Positions 5,885 to 12,653 of a DNA stretch of 18,267 nucleotides are shown one piece after another. Within the stretch, counting starts at the first letter, position 1, and each line of letters begins with the position of its first letter. The translations under genes were made by a program, and so were the position numbers. This DNA comes from Candidatus Woesearchaeota archaeon. GTDB lineage: Archaea; Nanobdellota; Nanobdellia; Woesearchaeales; 21-14-0-10-32-9. Under the pieces are notes generated by a model. It had not been told where the DNA came from. It saw only the letters and a list, made by a program, of their open reading frames with translations, and did no database searches. The stretch covers positions 1 to 18,267 of the forward strand of contig SKHC01000074.1 in NCBI GenBank assembly GCA_007117145.1, read 5' to 3'.

Positions 5885-7171
5885 ATGGGAGTTTTTAAAG
5901 CATATGATATAAGAGGGGTTTTTGATTCAGAGATAGATGAAGACTTTGCCTACAAACTTGGCAGAAGCATAGTTATATTCTTAAAAGCAAGTGAGATAAT
6001 AGTTGCAAGAGATGGCAGACTATCAAGCGACACCTTGCATCAACACCTATGCAAAGGTATGATGGACCAAGGAGCCAGTGTTCATGACATAGGTATTTCA
6101 AGCTCACCTCACCTTTATTTCGCTGTTCAAAGATTTGAAAAGCCAGGGGTTATAATCACAGCGAGTCACAATCCAAAAGAGTATAATGGTTTTAAGATAA
6201 TGGATAAGAATCTTGATGCGGTTCATCTCAAAAATGGATTACTGGGTATAAAAAAGTTAGTTGATAATCCAAATTTTCAAGAACCATACAAAAGGGGAAA
6301 TTACATAGCTTTAAGCACAAAAAAATATTACTTAGATTTCTTAAAAAAATTCGTGGTTGATAAAGATATAAGTTTTGTTGTAGATGCAAGCAATGGCTCA
6401 GGAAAAATTGAAGCAGATTTTTTAAACGCGACGTATAATAATTGCATTGTTATAAACGATGAAGTGGATGGTAACTTTCCAAACCACAGCCCAGATCCTA
6501 CAAATCCAGAAAACCATGGTCAAATAAGGAAAAGGATATTAGATACAAAAAGCGATTTCGGTGTCATATTCGATGGTGATGCAGATAGAGCAATATTTTT
6601 AGATGAAAAAGGACAAGCGATTAGGCCAGAAATCTTAGTGAGTCTTTTCAACTTGGAAGGCACCGTGCTTTACGATGTTAGAAGCTCTCAAAGCCTAAGT
6701 AAGGCTTGCGATTTAAAAAACATAAATTCGATAATGGTGAAAACAGGCAGGACGAATTTTGTAAGTGATATGAGAGAGCACCAAGCATTCATTGGAGTTG
6801 AAGGTTCTGGCCATTATTTTTTTAAAGAGTTCAACTACTTAGACTCGGCAATAATTGCAATTCTAAAATTAATAGAGGTATTAAAAACTCCTTTAAGTAA
6901 GGAAATAAAGAAGCATACATATTATATTCACAGTGGTGAGATGAACTTCAAAGTAAAAAATAGAGAAAAAGCAATAGAGAACATAAGAAAAAGTTTTAGT
7001 CCAAACCAAATACTAACACTTGATGGTCTTTCTATGTACTTTGATGATTATTGGTTTAGCGCAAGACTTTCAAATACCGAGCCTTTAGTTAGAATTAACG
7101 CCGAGTCTAAAAGCCAAGAAACTCTTGATAAGTTCAAAGAGAAAATCGTAGAGATTTTGAATAATTCTTAA
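5885..7171 (+). CDS. manB: Phosphomannomutase/phosphoglucomutase
   Basis: A 428-residue alpha-D-phosphohexomutase that interconverts hexose 6-phosphate and hexose 1-phosphate for sugar-nucleotide and glycan synthesis in the cytoplasm. All four active-site loops are present in order: the phosphoserine loop TASHNP (catalytic Ser94), the metal loop DGDADR (230-235), the sugar-binding loop GVEGSGH (304-310) and the phosphate-binding loop RLSNTEPLVR (394-403). The N-terminal FKAYDIRG is the typical start of the archaeal and bacterial PMM/PGM subgroup. Length is slightly under the usual 440-460. An upstream frame extension of 19 residues (from 5828) is rejected because the TATA box lies within it. 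Substrate preference (mannose or glucose) cannot be read; the GEMN-type variant loop here is GVEGSGH, compatible with dual specificity. Confidence 0.93.
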   Translation: MGVFKAYDIRGVFDSEIDEDFAYKLGRSIVIFLKASEIIVARDGRLSSDTLHQHLCKGMMDQGASVHDIGISSSPHLYFAVQRFEKPGVIITASHNPKEYNGFKIMDKNLDAVHLKNGLLGIKKLVDNPNFQEPYKRGNYIALSTKKYYLDFLKKFVVDKDISFVVDASNGSGKIEADFLNATYNNCIVINDEVDGNFPNHSPDPTNPENHGQIRKRILDTKSDFGVIFDGDADRAIFLDEKGQAIRPEILVSLFNLEGTVLYDVRSSQSLSKACDLKNINSIMVKTGRTNFVSDMREHQAFIGVEGSGHYFFKEFNYLDSAIIAILKLIEVLKTPLSKEIKKHTYYIHSGEMNFKVKNREKAIENIRKSFSPNQILTLDGLSMYFDDYWFSARLSNTEPLVRINAESKSQETLDKFKEKIVEILNNS

Positions 7172-7176
7172 AAGTG

Positions 7177-7239
7177 GGTGACTACAAAAACACAAAAATG
7201 TAGACAGCTAGAATAAATATGTTTTAAATTCTAGTCACC
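7177..7239 (+). other. Potential three-way-junction structure between manB and the MNT gene
   Basis: Three stems fit edge to edge. P1 pairs GGTGA (7177-7181) with TCACC (7235-7239). P2 pairs CTAC (7182-7185) with GTAG (7200-7203) around an A-rich 14-base loop. P3 pairs CTAGAAT (7208-7214) with ATTCTAG (7228-7234) around a 13-base loop. P1 abuts P2 at its 5' side and P3 at its 3' side. An alternative is one 8-bp pairing of GGTGACTA with TAGTCACC. It starts five bases after the manB stop, so it could be a 3'-UTR structure, a small RNA or a DNA cruciform. Confidence 0.4.
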
Positions 7240-7253
7240 TAAAATAAAAAAAA

Positions 7254-7261
7254 TTTAAATA
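7254..7261 (+). promoter_or_regulatory. TATA box for the MNT-HEPN unit
   Basis: TTTAAATA centred about 30 bases before the ATG at 7288. The palindrome at 7269-7284 lies between it and the start codon, that is, over the predicted transcription start. Confidence 0.5.
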
Positions 7262-7268
7262 TCAAATA

Positions 7269-7284
7269 TGGTTAATATTAACCA
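7269..7284 (+). promoter_or_regulatory. 16-bp palindromic operator before the MNT gene
   Basis: TGGTTAATATTAACCA is a perfect 16-bp palindrome covering the expected transcription start, a place where bound protein would block initiation. It is bracketed by a direct repeat, CAAATATGG at 7263-7271 and 7283-7291, exactly 20 bases apart, the second copy containing the start codon. The MNT protein carries an N-terminal helix-turn-helix, so autoregulation is the natural reading. Confidence 0.6.
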
Positions 7285-7287
7285 AAT

Positions 7288-7851
7288 ATGGATAATATAC
7301 TAATAATACTGTCGTACTTGGCAAAGAAGAATGATTCGTTCACTCTACTTGAGCTAAGTAGTAGAACAAAAATACCATACAGCTCTCTTTACAGGACGGT
7401 AAATCGAATTGAAGATCTGGTAGATATTCAAGTTAAGGGAAAATCAAAACTGGTCAAAATTAAATGGTCTGATGTATCCAAGGCATACTTAGTAATTGCA
7501 TCTTATGAGGAAAAAAAACAATTATTGGAAAGGCATTCACTTATGAAAAGAATAGATATGCAATCAAAAGATATAACATTGATTTTTGGAAGTTATGCAA
7601 AAAATCTTCAAACAAAAAATAGTGATATTGATGTTATGGTAATTAATAAAAAAGGAGATAAAACTGCTAATTATTCCAATCTCGAGATGCTATTCGATAT
7701 CAAGATTAATCCAATGTTTTTTTCTGAAAAAGAATTTAAAGCTATGCTAAAAGACAAAGGAGAAAATGTTGGCAAGCAAGCAATGAAAGATCATGTATTG
7801 CTAACTGGGTTTAACGAGTTTTGGAGTTTGGTTCGAGATGGGTTTCGATAA
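7288..7851 (+). CDS. MNT-type nucleotidyltransferase with N-terminal winged helix (antitoxin-like)
   Basis: A 187-residue two-domain protein. Residues about 1-60 form a winged helix-turn-helix (LLELSSRTKIPYSSLYRTVNRI as the helix-turn-helix). Residues about 92-160 are a minimal nucleotidyltransferase: FGSYAKNLQTKNSDIDVMVI supplies the GS pair (101-102) and the Asp113-x-Asp115 metal ligands, and FDIKI supplies the third Asp (137). MNT proteins paired with HEPN partners form toxin-antitoxin modules in which the MNT protein modifies (AMPylates) and neutralises the HEPN ribonuclease. Here the gene overlaps the HEPN gene by 14 bases, and the winged helix together with the palindrome at the promoter suggests that it also represses the operon. 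The triad is complete, so it should be active. Function in this organism is inferred from the family. Confidence 0.88.
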   Translation: MDNILIILSYLAKKNDSFTLLELSSRTKIPYSSLYRTVNRIEDLVDIQVKGKSKLVKIKWSDVSKAYLVIASYEEKKQLLERHSLMKRIDMQSKDITLIFGSYAKNLQTKNSDIDVMVINKKGDKTANYSNLEMLFDIKINPMFFSEKEFKAMLKDKGENVGKQAMKDHVLLTGFNEFWSLVRDGFR

Positions 7852-8303
7852 AAGTATTTATGCAGAAAAATTTGTTCAGTTATTAGGAGAAGGATTTATT
7901 GTAAGATCTGAAGCGAGTTTTTTAATTGCAAGCCATCATAAAAATCCACCAGAAGTACCTGACAAAATATATTGGTTTCAGTGGGCAATAACAATAGCAT
8001 ATTACTCAATGCTTTTTGCTGCTAAGTCGGCAATACTATCAAAAGGATACGAAGTAAAAACTCATAACGCAGCTCAAATAGCGCTGGGGCATTTGCTAGT
8101 TCCAGATGAGTTAAGACTTAGAAGTTTTAAATCAGGCTCATAAAATTTTTGAGGATGAGTATGTAAAGTATTTTGAAGATGCAAGAACAGAGAGCTCTAA
8201 TGCAAGATACAAAGCAAGACCTACATATACTAACAGACAGGTTGCTGATATTCTAAAAAAATCCAAGTTATTTGTTCAAAGAATAAGTGTTTTGGTTAGA
8301 TAA
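7838..8303 (+). pseudogene. HEPN-domain toxin-like gene, interrupted by a frameshift
   Basis: The first frame runs 101 codons from the ATG at 7838 and stops at 8141-8143. A second frame (+1) opens after the TAA at 8112-8114 and runs to a stop at 8301-8303, reading DLEVLNQAHKIFEDEYV, then YFEDARTESSNARYKARPTY and a final helix ILKKSKLFVQRISVLV. Joined, they give about 154 residues with the helices of an MNT-associated HEPN protein: SEASFLIASHH, WAITIAYYSMLFAAKSAIL, and the C-terminal Arg-rich EDAR...ARYKAR stretch where HEPN nucleases carry their R-x(4-6)-H/Y active site. The shift lies between 8112 and 8143. One inserted base or two lost bases explains it; a sequencing error or +1 frameshifting are alternatives. 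As read, the product lacks the presumed active-site helix. It is translationally coupled to the MNT gene by a 14-base overlap. Confidence 0.75.
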
Positions 8304-8318
8304 GAGTTTACTACAGGC

Positions 8319-8325
8319 TTTTTTT
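8319..8325 (+). terminator. T-run terminator after the MNT-HEPN unit
   Basis: Seven T 16 bases after the restored HEPN stop (8303), immediately before the promoter of the exosome superoperon. Its position supports HEPN ending at 8303 rather than at 8143. Confidence 0.45.
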
Positions 8326-8336
8326 CTAACAGTTAA

Positions 8337-8345
8337 TTTTATAAA
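8337..8345 (+). promoter_or_regulatory. TATA box of the exosome superoperon
   Basis: TTTTATAAA, predicting transcription from about 8366-8370. This is the only clear TATA element before pop5 and probably drives pop5 through rpoK. Confidence 0.5.
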
Positions 8346-8404
8346 CTCTCCTAAATTCCATACCTTTGATAGAGAAAGAAAGCGAGGTTGATTCTAATAT
8401 TAAA

Positions 8405-8749
8405 ATGCCTAAAAAAATAAAAGGTTTGGCACCGAGTTTAAGGGAAAAGAAAAGATATTTGAAAATAAAAATACACGTTGTAGATAGCACTAAGTTATTT
8501 GTTTCAAAACCTATGAGTTTAGTTATTTCTAAATTAAAGGAAATCTTAGGAGTATTCGATTCAGCACAGGCAGGCATAGTTCCTGTTAAGCATTTTTTCA
8601 AATCAAACACGCAAGTAATAAGAGTTAGCGCTAAAAGCGTAGATAAAGTTAAAGCGGCACTGCTATTTATTACAGAGATTGGAACACAAAAAGTTATCTT
8701 GCAGTCACTTAAAGTGTCTGGCCAAGTAAACAAAGTTATGGAGGAGTAG
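8405..8749 (+). CDS. rnp2: Ribonuclease P protein subunit Pop5 (Rnp2)
   Basis: A protein subunit of archaeal RNase P, the ribonucleoprotein that matures tRNA 5' ends. The start MPKKIKGLAPSLREKKRYLK matches the family opening (a Leu-Pro-Pro-like turn followed by LREKKRY). Then come the alpha/beta core SLVISKLKEILGVFDSAQAGIVPVKHFF (about residues 37-65) and the ending QSLKVSGQVNKV with the conserved VSG. Length is 114 residues, normal for the family. The frame opens at a TTG (8366) that sits at the predicted transcription start, so a leaderless form with 13 extra residues cannot be excluded; I chose the ATG by family alignment from memory. The gene ends three bases before psmA, whose GGAGG lies in the last pop5 codons. 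Its usual partner Rpp30 is not adjacent. Confidence 0.88.
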   Translation: MPKKIKGLAPSLREKKRYLKIKIHVVDSTKLFVSKPMSLVISKLKEILGVFDSAQAGIVPVKHFFKSNTQVIRVSAKSVDKVKAALLFITEIGTQKVILQSLKVSGQVNKVMEE

Positions 8750-8751
8750 AA

Positions 8752-9468
8752 ATGGAACCAATACAACATCAAATGATGGGATATGATAGGGCGATTACGA
8801 TGTTCAGCCCAGATGGTAGACTTTTACAAGTAGAATACGCTAAAAGAACAGTAAGACTTGGAAACACAGCGATTGGTATGGTCTTAAAAGACGGGGTACT
8901 ATTAGTTACAGATAAAAGATTAATAGATAAACTAGTAATACCAGATACAATCGAGAAAATATTCAAAATAGACGATCACATAATGGCTACAGCAGCAGGA
9001 ATCTTAAGCGATGCCAGAGTACTTGTTGAGAGAGCTCAAATTAAAGCTCAACAACACCAAGTAGAATATGATAGTCCAATAGACAACTTAGCTGTTGTTA
9101 AAGATTTGTGTAACTTAAAGCAGTTAACAACTCAAAGTGGAGGCTATAGGCCTTTTGGTGTTAGCCTTTTAATCGCAGGTTTTGACAATGGAAAACCTAC
9201 GCTTTTCGAAACAGACCCTACAGGATTGTACTACCAGTATAAAGCTACAATCATAGGTGAGGGAGAAGCAGAAAGTGAAGAACTCTTACATAAAGAGTAC
9301 AAAGACACCATGACTGTTGATGAAGGTTTAGCATTAGCTGTTAAGATTTTAAGAAAGGCATTGTCTACAAATTTTACAATGGAAAGAATCGATGCTGCAG
9401 TTATACCAATAAAAACAGGTATCATGGAGAGAGTAAGTAAGGAGAGATTACAAAAAATAGTAAAATGA
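8752..9468 (+). CDS. psmA: Proteasome subunit alpha
   Basis: Structural subunit of the archaeal 20S proteasome; seven copies form each outer ring that gates entry to the proteolytic beta rings. The 238-residue protein begins MEPIQHQMMGYDRAITMFSP, continues DGRLLQVEYAKR (the alpha-subunit N-terminal signature) and GNTAIGMVLKDGVLLVTDKR, and holds GGYRPFGVSLLIAGFD near residues 131-146. There is no propeptide or N-terminal Thr, so it is alpha and not beta. GGAGGAG at 8740-8746, just before the pop5 stop, is its ribosome-binding site. The stop overlaps the SBDS start as ATGA, implying coupling. No beta subunit gene is in the window. Confidence 0.97.
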   Translation: MEPIQHQMMGYDRAITMFSPDGRLLQVEYAKRTVRLGNTAIGMVLKDGVLLVTDKRLIDKLVIPDTIEKIFKIDDHIMATAAGILSDARVLVERAQIKAQQHQVEYDSPIDNLAVVKDLCNLKQLTTQSGGYRPFGVSLLIAGFDNGKPTLFETDPTGLYYQYKATIIGEGEAESEELLHKEYKDTMTVDEGLALAVKILRKALSTNFTMERIDAAVIPIKTGIMERVSKERLQKIVK

Positions 9469-10184
9469 GAAGACAAACATACGATCACGAAAAAGTTTCT
9501 TTCAACTTAGTAAAATATTCTAAGTTCGGATTAGAGTTCGAAGTAGTCGTTGATCCAGACCTTGCAATCAATGCAAAGTCAAAACACATAGATTCTAAAG
9601 AAGACATATTAGAATTGTTAAAAGCACAACAAGTTTTCAGCGATGCAAAGAAAGGAATAATCGCTAAAGAAGAAGACGTGCAGAAAGTGTTTGGAACACA
9701 AGACATCTACCAAGTAACTCTTAAAATGCTAAAAGATGGAGAAATCCAATTAACAGCAGAGTACCGTGAGAAGCTCAGAGATGAAAAGAGAAAAAAGATC
9801 GTAAACTTGATACATAAGACAACGATAGATCCAAAGACAAATATTCCTCACCCTCATACGAGAATTGAGAATGCTATGGCAGAGGCCAAAGTTAAAATCA
9901 GTGAGTTTGACAGAGCAGAAGATCAGCTAAAAGATATAATTGATAAGTTAAAACCAATTATTCCTATAAAGAAAGATGATTTTGAGCTTGAGATAAAACT
10001 ACCGATGAATCATGCTTCAAACCTTAGAGGTTTGTTATTAAAGTATGGGGAATTAAAATTTGAAGATTGGACGCCTAGTGGGTTTGTTTGCAAATTGCAA
10101 GTGCCTGCAGGTTTAAAACAAGAGTTGATTGATGAACTCAACAACAAAACTAGAGGAGAAGTAGAAATAAATTTGAAAAGGTGA
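9465..10184 (+). CDS. sbds: Ribosome maturation protein SBDS
   Basis: Archaeal orthologue of the Shwachman-Bodian-Diamond protein, which in eukaryotes works with EFL1 to release eIF6 from the 60S subunit. The 239 residues show the N-terminal FYSH-like domain (about 8-90, including FEVVVDPDLA and QVFSDAKKGIIAKEEDVQKVFGT), the helical middle domain (about 95-165, AEYREKLRDEKRKKIVNLI and TTIDPKTNIPHPHTRIENAM, the most conserved stretch) and a C-terminal ferredoxin-like domain (about 168-239). The opening MRRQTYDHEKVSFNL differs from the usual start but alignment is clear from DPDLA onward. It overlaps psmA by 4 bases (ATGA), and its stop is part of the rrp4 Shine-Dalgarno motif. Confidence 0.96.
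   Translation: MRRQTYDHEKVSFNLVKYSKFGLEFEVVVDPDLAINAKSKHIDSKEDILELLKAQQVFSDAKKGIIAKEEDVQKVFGTQDIYQVTLKMLKDGEIQLTAEYREKLRDEKRKKIVNLIHKTTIDPKTNIPHPHTRIENAMAEAKVKISEFDRAEDQLKDIIDKLKPIIPIKKDDFELEIKLPMNHASNLRGLLLKYGELKFEDWTPSGFVCKLQVPAGLKQELIDELNNKTRGEVEINLKR
10179..10184 (+). promoter_or_regulatory. Ribosome-binding site fused to the SBDS stop codon
   Basis: AGGTGA complements the archaeal 16S 3' end, ends in the SBDS TGA stop, and is five bases before the ATG at 10190. It decides the rrp4 start: the in-frame GTG at 10181 lies inside the motif. Confidence 0.7.
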
Positions 10185-10189
10185 AAATA

Positions 10190-10876
10190 ATGGGAGAATT
10201 ATTAGCAAAAGAAAAAGAAGTCGTAGTCCCAGGCCAAGTTTTGGCGAAGGGTATGGACTTTTTGCCAAGTCATGGAACTTACAGGCTCGGCGAAGAAGTT
10301 ATTGTTAACAGATTAGGAGTATTATCTGTTGAGGGGAAAGTCTTAAAGACAACACCTCTTGCAGGGAGATACATTCCAAAAAACGATGACATAGTAATAG
10401 GAAAAATATTCGACATCCTAATGAGTGGGTGGAGACTTGACATTGAAAGTGCATACAGTGCTATGCTTCCTTTAAAGGATGCAAGCTTTGATTACATAGC
10501 AAAAGGCTCGGATTTATCCAAGTACTTCGCTTTAGATGATTATGTAGTGTTAAAAATTGTAAACGTTACAAGTCAAAACTTAGTTGATGTAAGTGCTAAA
10601 GGTCAAGGCCTCAGAAAGCTTAGAGGTGGAAGAATAATTAGAGTAAACAGTGCTAAAGTTCCAAGAATAATTGGAAAGAAAGGTAGCATGGTTTCTTTAA
10701 TCAAAGAAGCTACTGATTGTAAAATAGTGGTTGGTCAGAACGGACTCGTTTGGCTTCAAGGAAGTCCAGAAATGGAAGTTTTGGCAGTTAAAGCTATTAA
10801 AATGATTGAAGATCTTGCACACAAGCAAGGTTTGACACAGCAAGTTTCAGATTTTTTAAAAGGTGAAAAGAAATGA
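10190..10876 (+). CDS. rrp4: Exosome complex RNA-binding protein Rrp4
   Basis: Cap subunit of the archaeal RNA exosome; it sits on the Rrp41-Rrp42 hexameric ring and feeds RNA into the channel, favouring poly(A)-rich substrates. The 228-residue protein has the N-terminal domain (VVPGQVLAKGMDFLPSHGTYR), an S1 domain (about 55-130, with NDDIVIGKIFDILMSGWRLDI) and a KH domain (about 140-210, GRIIRVNSAKVPRIIGKKGSM with the G-x-x-G loop IGKKGS). All three parts of the family are intact. The ATG at 10190 is preferred to the GTG at 10181 because AGGTGA sits correctly before it. The stop overlaps rrp41 by four bases. Confidence 0.96.
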   Translation: MGELLAKEKEVVVPGQVLAKGMDFLPSHGTYRLGEEVIVNRLGVLSVEGKVLKTTPLAGRYIPKNDDIVIGKIFDILMSGWRLDIESAYSAMLPLKDASFDYIAKGSDLSKYFALDDYVVLKIVNVTSQNLVDVSAKGQGLRKLRGGRIIRVNSAKVPRIIGKKGSMVSLIKEATDCKIVVGQNGLVWLQGSPEMEVLAVKAIKMIEDLAHKQGLTQQVSDFLKGEKK

Positions 10877-11571
10877 CATTTAAAAGACCAAGTAAAAGAA
10901 AAAATGATGAGCCAAGAAAGATAGAAGCAGAAGTTGGTGTAATCAAGAAGGCAGATGGAAGTGCCAGGTTTAAAATTGGAGATACAGAAGCGTTAGCTGC
11001 TGTTTATGGTCCAAGGGAGCTCCATCCTAGGTTTTTACAAGACCCAAAGAAAGGAATCTTAAGATGCTCATACAGCATGATGCCTTTCTCAGGTGATGGC
11101 TCAAGAGTAAGACCAGGACCTAGTAGGAGAAGTAAAGAGATAAGCTTAGTTTCAGAGAAAGCATTAATACCTGTGTTAGATCTTTCAGATTATCCAAACA
11201 CAGTGGTGGATGTTTTTATAGAACTTCCACAAACTGATGCAGGTAGTAGGTGTGCTGGTATCTGCGCTGCTAGCATGGCTTTAGCTGATGCAGGACTTGT
11301 TATGAAAGATATGGTCGCTGCGATAAGTGTTGGTATGGTAAGAGATACGTTAGTTGTTGATTTGGATGGTGACGAAGAGCACTTAGATGACAACGAGGCG
11401 GCAGACATACCGATAGCTATGATTCCAAGCACAAAGGAGATTACTCTTTTGCAAATGGATGGTATAGTTTCAAAGAAGAATTTAAAGAAAGCAATTGAAC
11501 TTGTAATTCCTGTTTTGGCAGATATAGCTCAAGCTCAAAGAAATGCTTTGTTAAACAGATATAACAGGTGA
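10873..11571 (+). CDS. rrp41: Exosome complex exonuclease Rrp41
   Basis: The catalytic RNase PH-like subunit of the archaeal exosome ring; it degrades RNA phosphorolytically from the 3' end and can add tails. The 232 residues contain ADGSARFKIGDTEALAAVYGPRELHPRF (27-54), MMPFSGDGSR and RPGPSRRSKEIS (80-91, phosphate and RNA binding), DAGSRCAGICAASMALADAG (122-141) and NEAADIPIAMIP, with Asp178 at the position of the catalytic metal-ligand Asp. The N-terminus reads KRPSKRKNDEPRKIEAE where the family normally has R-x-DGR before the first strand, so that motif is lost. AGGTGA (10860-10865) in the end of rrp4 is the ribosome-binding site. The final TGA lies in the rrp42 Shine-Dalgarno motif. Confidence 0.96.
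   Translation: MTFKRPSKRKNDEPRKIEAEVGVIKKADGSARFKIGDTEALAAVYGPRELHPRFLQDPKKGILRCSYSMMPFSGDGSRVRPGPSRRSKEISLVSEKALIPVLDLSDYPNTVVDVFIELPQTDAGSRCAGICAASMALADAGLVMKDMVAAISVGMVRDTLVVDLDGDEEHLDDNEAADIPIAMIPSTKEITLLQMDGIVSKKNLKKAIELVIPVLADIAQAQRNALLNRYNR
11566..11571 (+). promoter_or_regulatory. Ribosome-binding site fused to the rrp41 stop codon
   Basis: AGGTGA ends in the rrp41 TGA and is five bases before the ATG at 11577. It selects that ATG over the in-frame GTG at 11568. Confidence 0.7.
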
Positions 11572-11576
11572 TTATT

Positions 11577-12362
11577 ATGAATCAAGAAATGAAAGAACAC
11601 GTCAAGGCGGCTCTTAGAAGCGGGGTTAGACTTGATGGTAGAAAATTAGAGGAGTTTAGACCAATTACGATAGAGACAGGTATGATAAGTACAGCTGAAG
11701 GCAGTGCCAGAGTAAAATTTGGTGAGGCTGAAGTGTTGGCTGGGCTTAAAATGGCAGTTGAAAGACCATATCCAGATCAACCAGATTCTGGAACACTTAT
11801 GGTTAACGCAGAGCTTTTACCTATGAGTAGTCCTGAGTTTGAAAGTGGACCTCCAAGTATGGATAGCATTGAAACTTCAAGAGTTATAGATAGAGGTATT
11901 CGTGAAAGTAAAGCTATGGATACAAAAGTTTTATGCATTGAGAAAGGTGAAAAGGTTTGGAGTATGGCAGTTGACGTAGTTCCAATAAACTATGGGGGTA
12001 ACCTTATAGACATGGGTGGGCTTGCAGCAATTGCAGCTATAAAATCAGCGTTTTACCCTTTACTTTTAGAGGATGGAACAGTTGATTATCATCAAAAGAC
12101 TAAGCAAAAAGTTAAGATGTCTGCTCATCCTATCCCTGTAACTATTTGTAAGATAGGAGATTTGTTATTTGTTGATCCTACAGATGAAGAGGAGAAAGCA
12201 GTTGAAGCAAGACTTACAGTGACAAGTATTGATGAGGATAAAATTTGCAGTCTTCAAAAAGGAGGGGATAGTCCTCTAACAGTTGAAGATTTTGAGAAAA
12301 TGATTGATTTAGCTTTAAAGAAGGCGAAAGAGATTAGGAAGATATTGGATGGGGTGAAGTAA
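11577..12362 (+). CDS. rrp42: Exosome complex component Rrp42
   Basis: The non-catalytic RNase PH-like partner of Rrp41; alternating copies form the hexameric ring. The 261 residues hold VRLDGRKLEEFRPITIETG (18-36), GSARVKFGEAEVLAGLKMAVERPYPD (about 42-67), ELLPMSSPEFESGPP, SRVIDRGIRESKAMD (about 100-114) and GGNLIDMGGLAAIAAIKSAF. It keeps the DGR motif that Rrp41 has lost. Length is close to the family's usual 260-275. The start follows the stop-fused AGGTGA. GGGGTGA near its 3' end serves rpoK, which begins one base after the stop. Confidence 0.95.
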   Translation: MNQEMKEHVKAALRSGVRLDGRKLEEFRPITIETGMISTAEGSARVKFGEAEVLAGLKMAVERPYPDQPDSGTLMVNAELLPMSSPEFESGPPSMDSIETSRVIDRGIRESKAMDTKVLCIEKGEKVWSMAVDVVPINYGGNLIDMGGLAAIAAIKSAFYPLLLEDGTVDYHQKTKQKVKMSAHPIPVTICKIGDLLFVDPTDEEEKAVEARLTVTSIDEDKICSLQKGGDSPLTVEDFEKMIDLALKKAKEIRKILDGVK

Positions 12363-12363
12363 G

Positions 12364-12597
12364 TTGAATTTAGCAATACCTGAAGGACATTTTACGAAGT
12401 ATGAGAAAGCTAGAATGATTGGGAGTAGAGCACTTCAAATCAGTATGGGTGCGCCTTTACTTGTAAAACTCAATAAAAAGCAACTTGGGGATTTAAAGTA
12501 TAATCCTGTTGAAATTGCAAAGCTTGAGTTTAAAGAAGGTATGATACCTATGACTGTGAAAAGGCCTCATCCTCATCAAAAAAGGCAAGGAAATTAA
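12364..12597 (+). CDS. rpoK: DNA-directed RNA polymerase subunit K (Rpb6/omega homologue)
   Basis: A small assembly subunit of archaeal RNA polymerase. The 77 residues contain the full family core, TKYEKARMIGSRALQISMG (11-29), APLLVKL and NPVEIAKLEFKEGMIPMTVK (47-66), followed by a short basic tail. The start codon is TTG; GGGGTGA at 12351-12357 in the end of rrp42, six bases before it, supports that choice, and the next ATG would remove the conserved KARMIG helix. In many archaea rpoK lies in the rpoN/enolase/rpsB cluster, so a place behind rrp42 is unusual. It is probably the last protein gene before the tRNA and its promoter. Confidence 0.93.
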   Translation: MNLAIPEGHFTKYEKARMIGSRALQISMGAPLLVKLNKKQLGDLKYNPVEIAKLEFKEGMIPMTVKRPHPHQKRQGN

Positions 12598-12618
12598 AAG
12601 TTGGGTTTTTGGCAAAAC

Positions 12619-12626
12619 TTTATAAA
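12619..12626 (+). promoter_or_regulatory. TATA box for tRNA-Pro
   Basis: TTTATAAA centred about 31 bases before the first base of the tRNA (12654). The 56-base gap between rpoK and the tRNA holds nothing else. Confidence 0.5.
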
Positions 12627-12653
12627 GTAACTTTTGTTCCTCGTCACTATGTT

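Noticed and set aside
10905..10911. ATGATGA resembling a C/D-box sRNA C box.
   Set aside because: It is within the rrp41 coding region and I found no D box and guide at suitable distance.
9231..11432. Leftward open frames within psmA, SBDS and rrp41.
   Set aside because: They lie wholly inside strongly conserved genes on the opposite strand.
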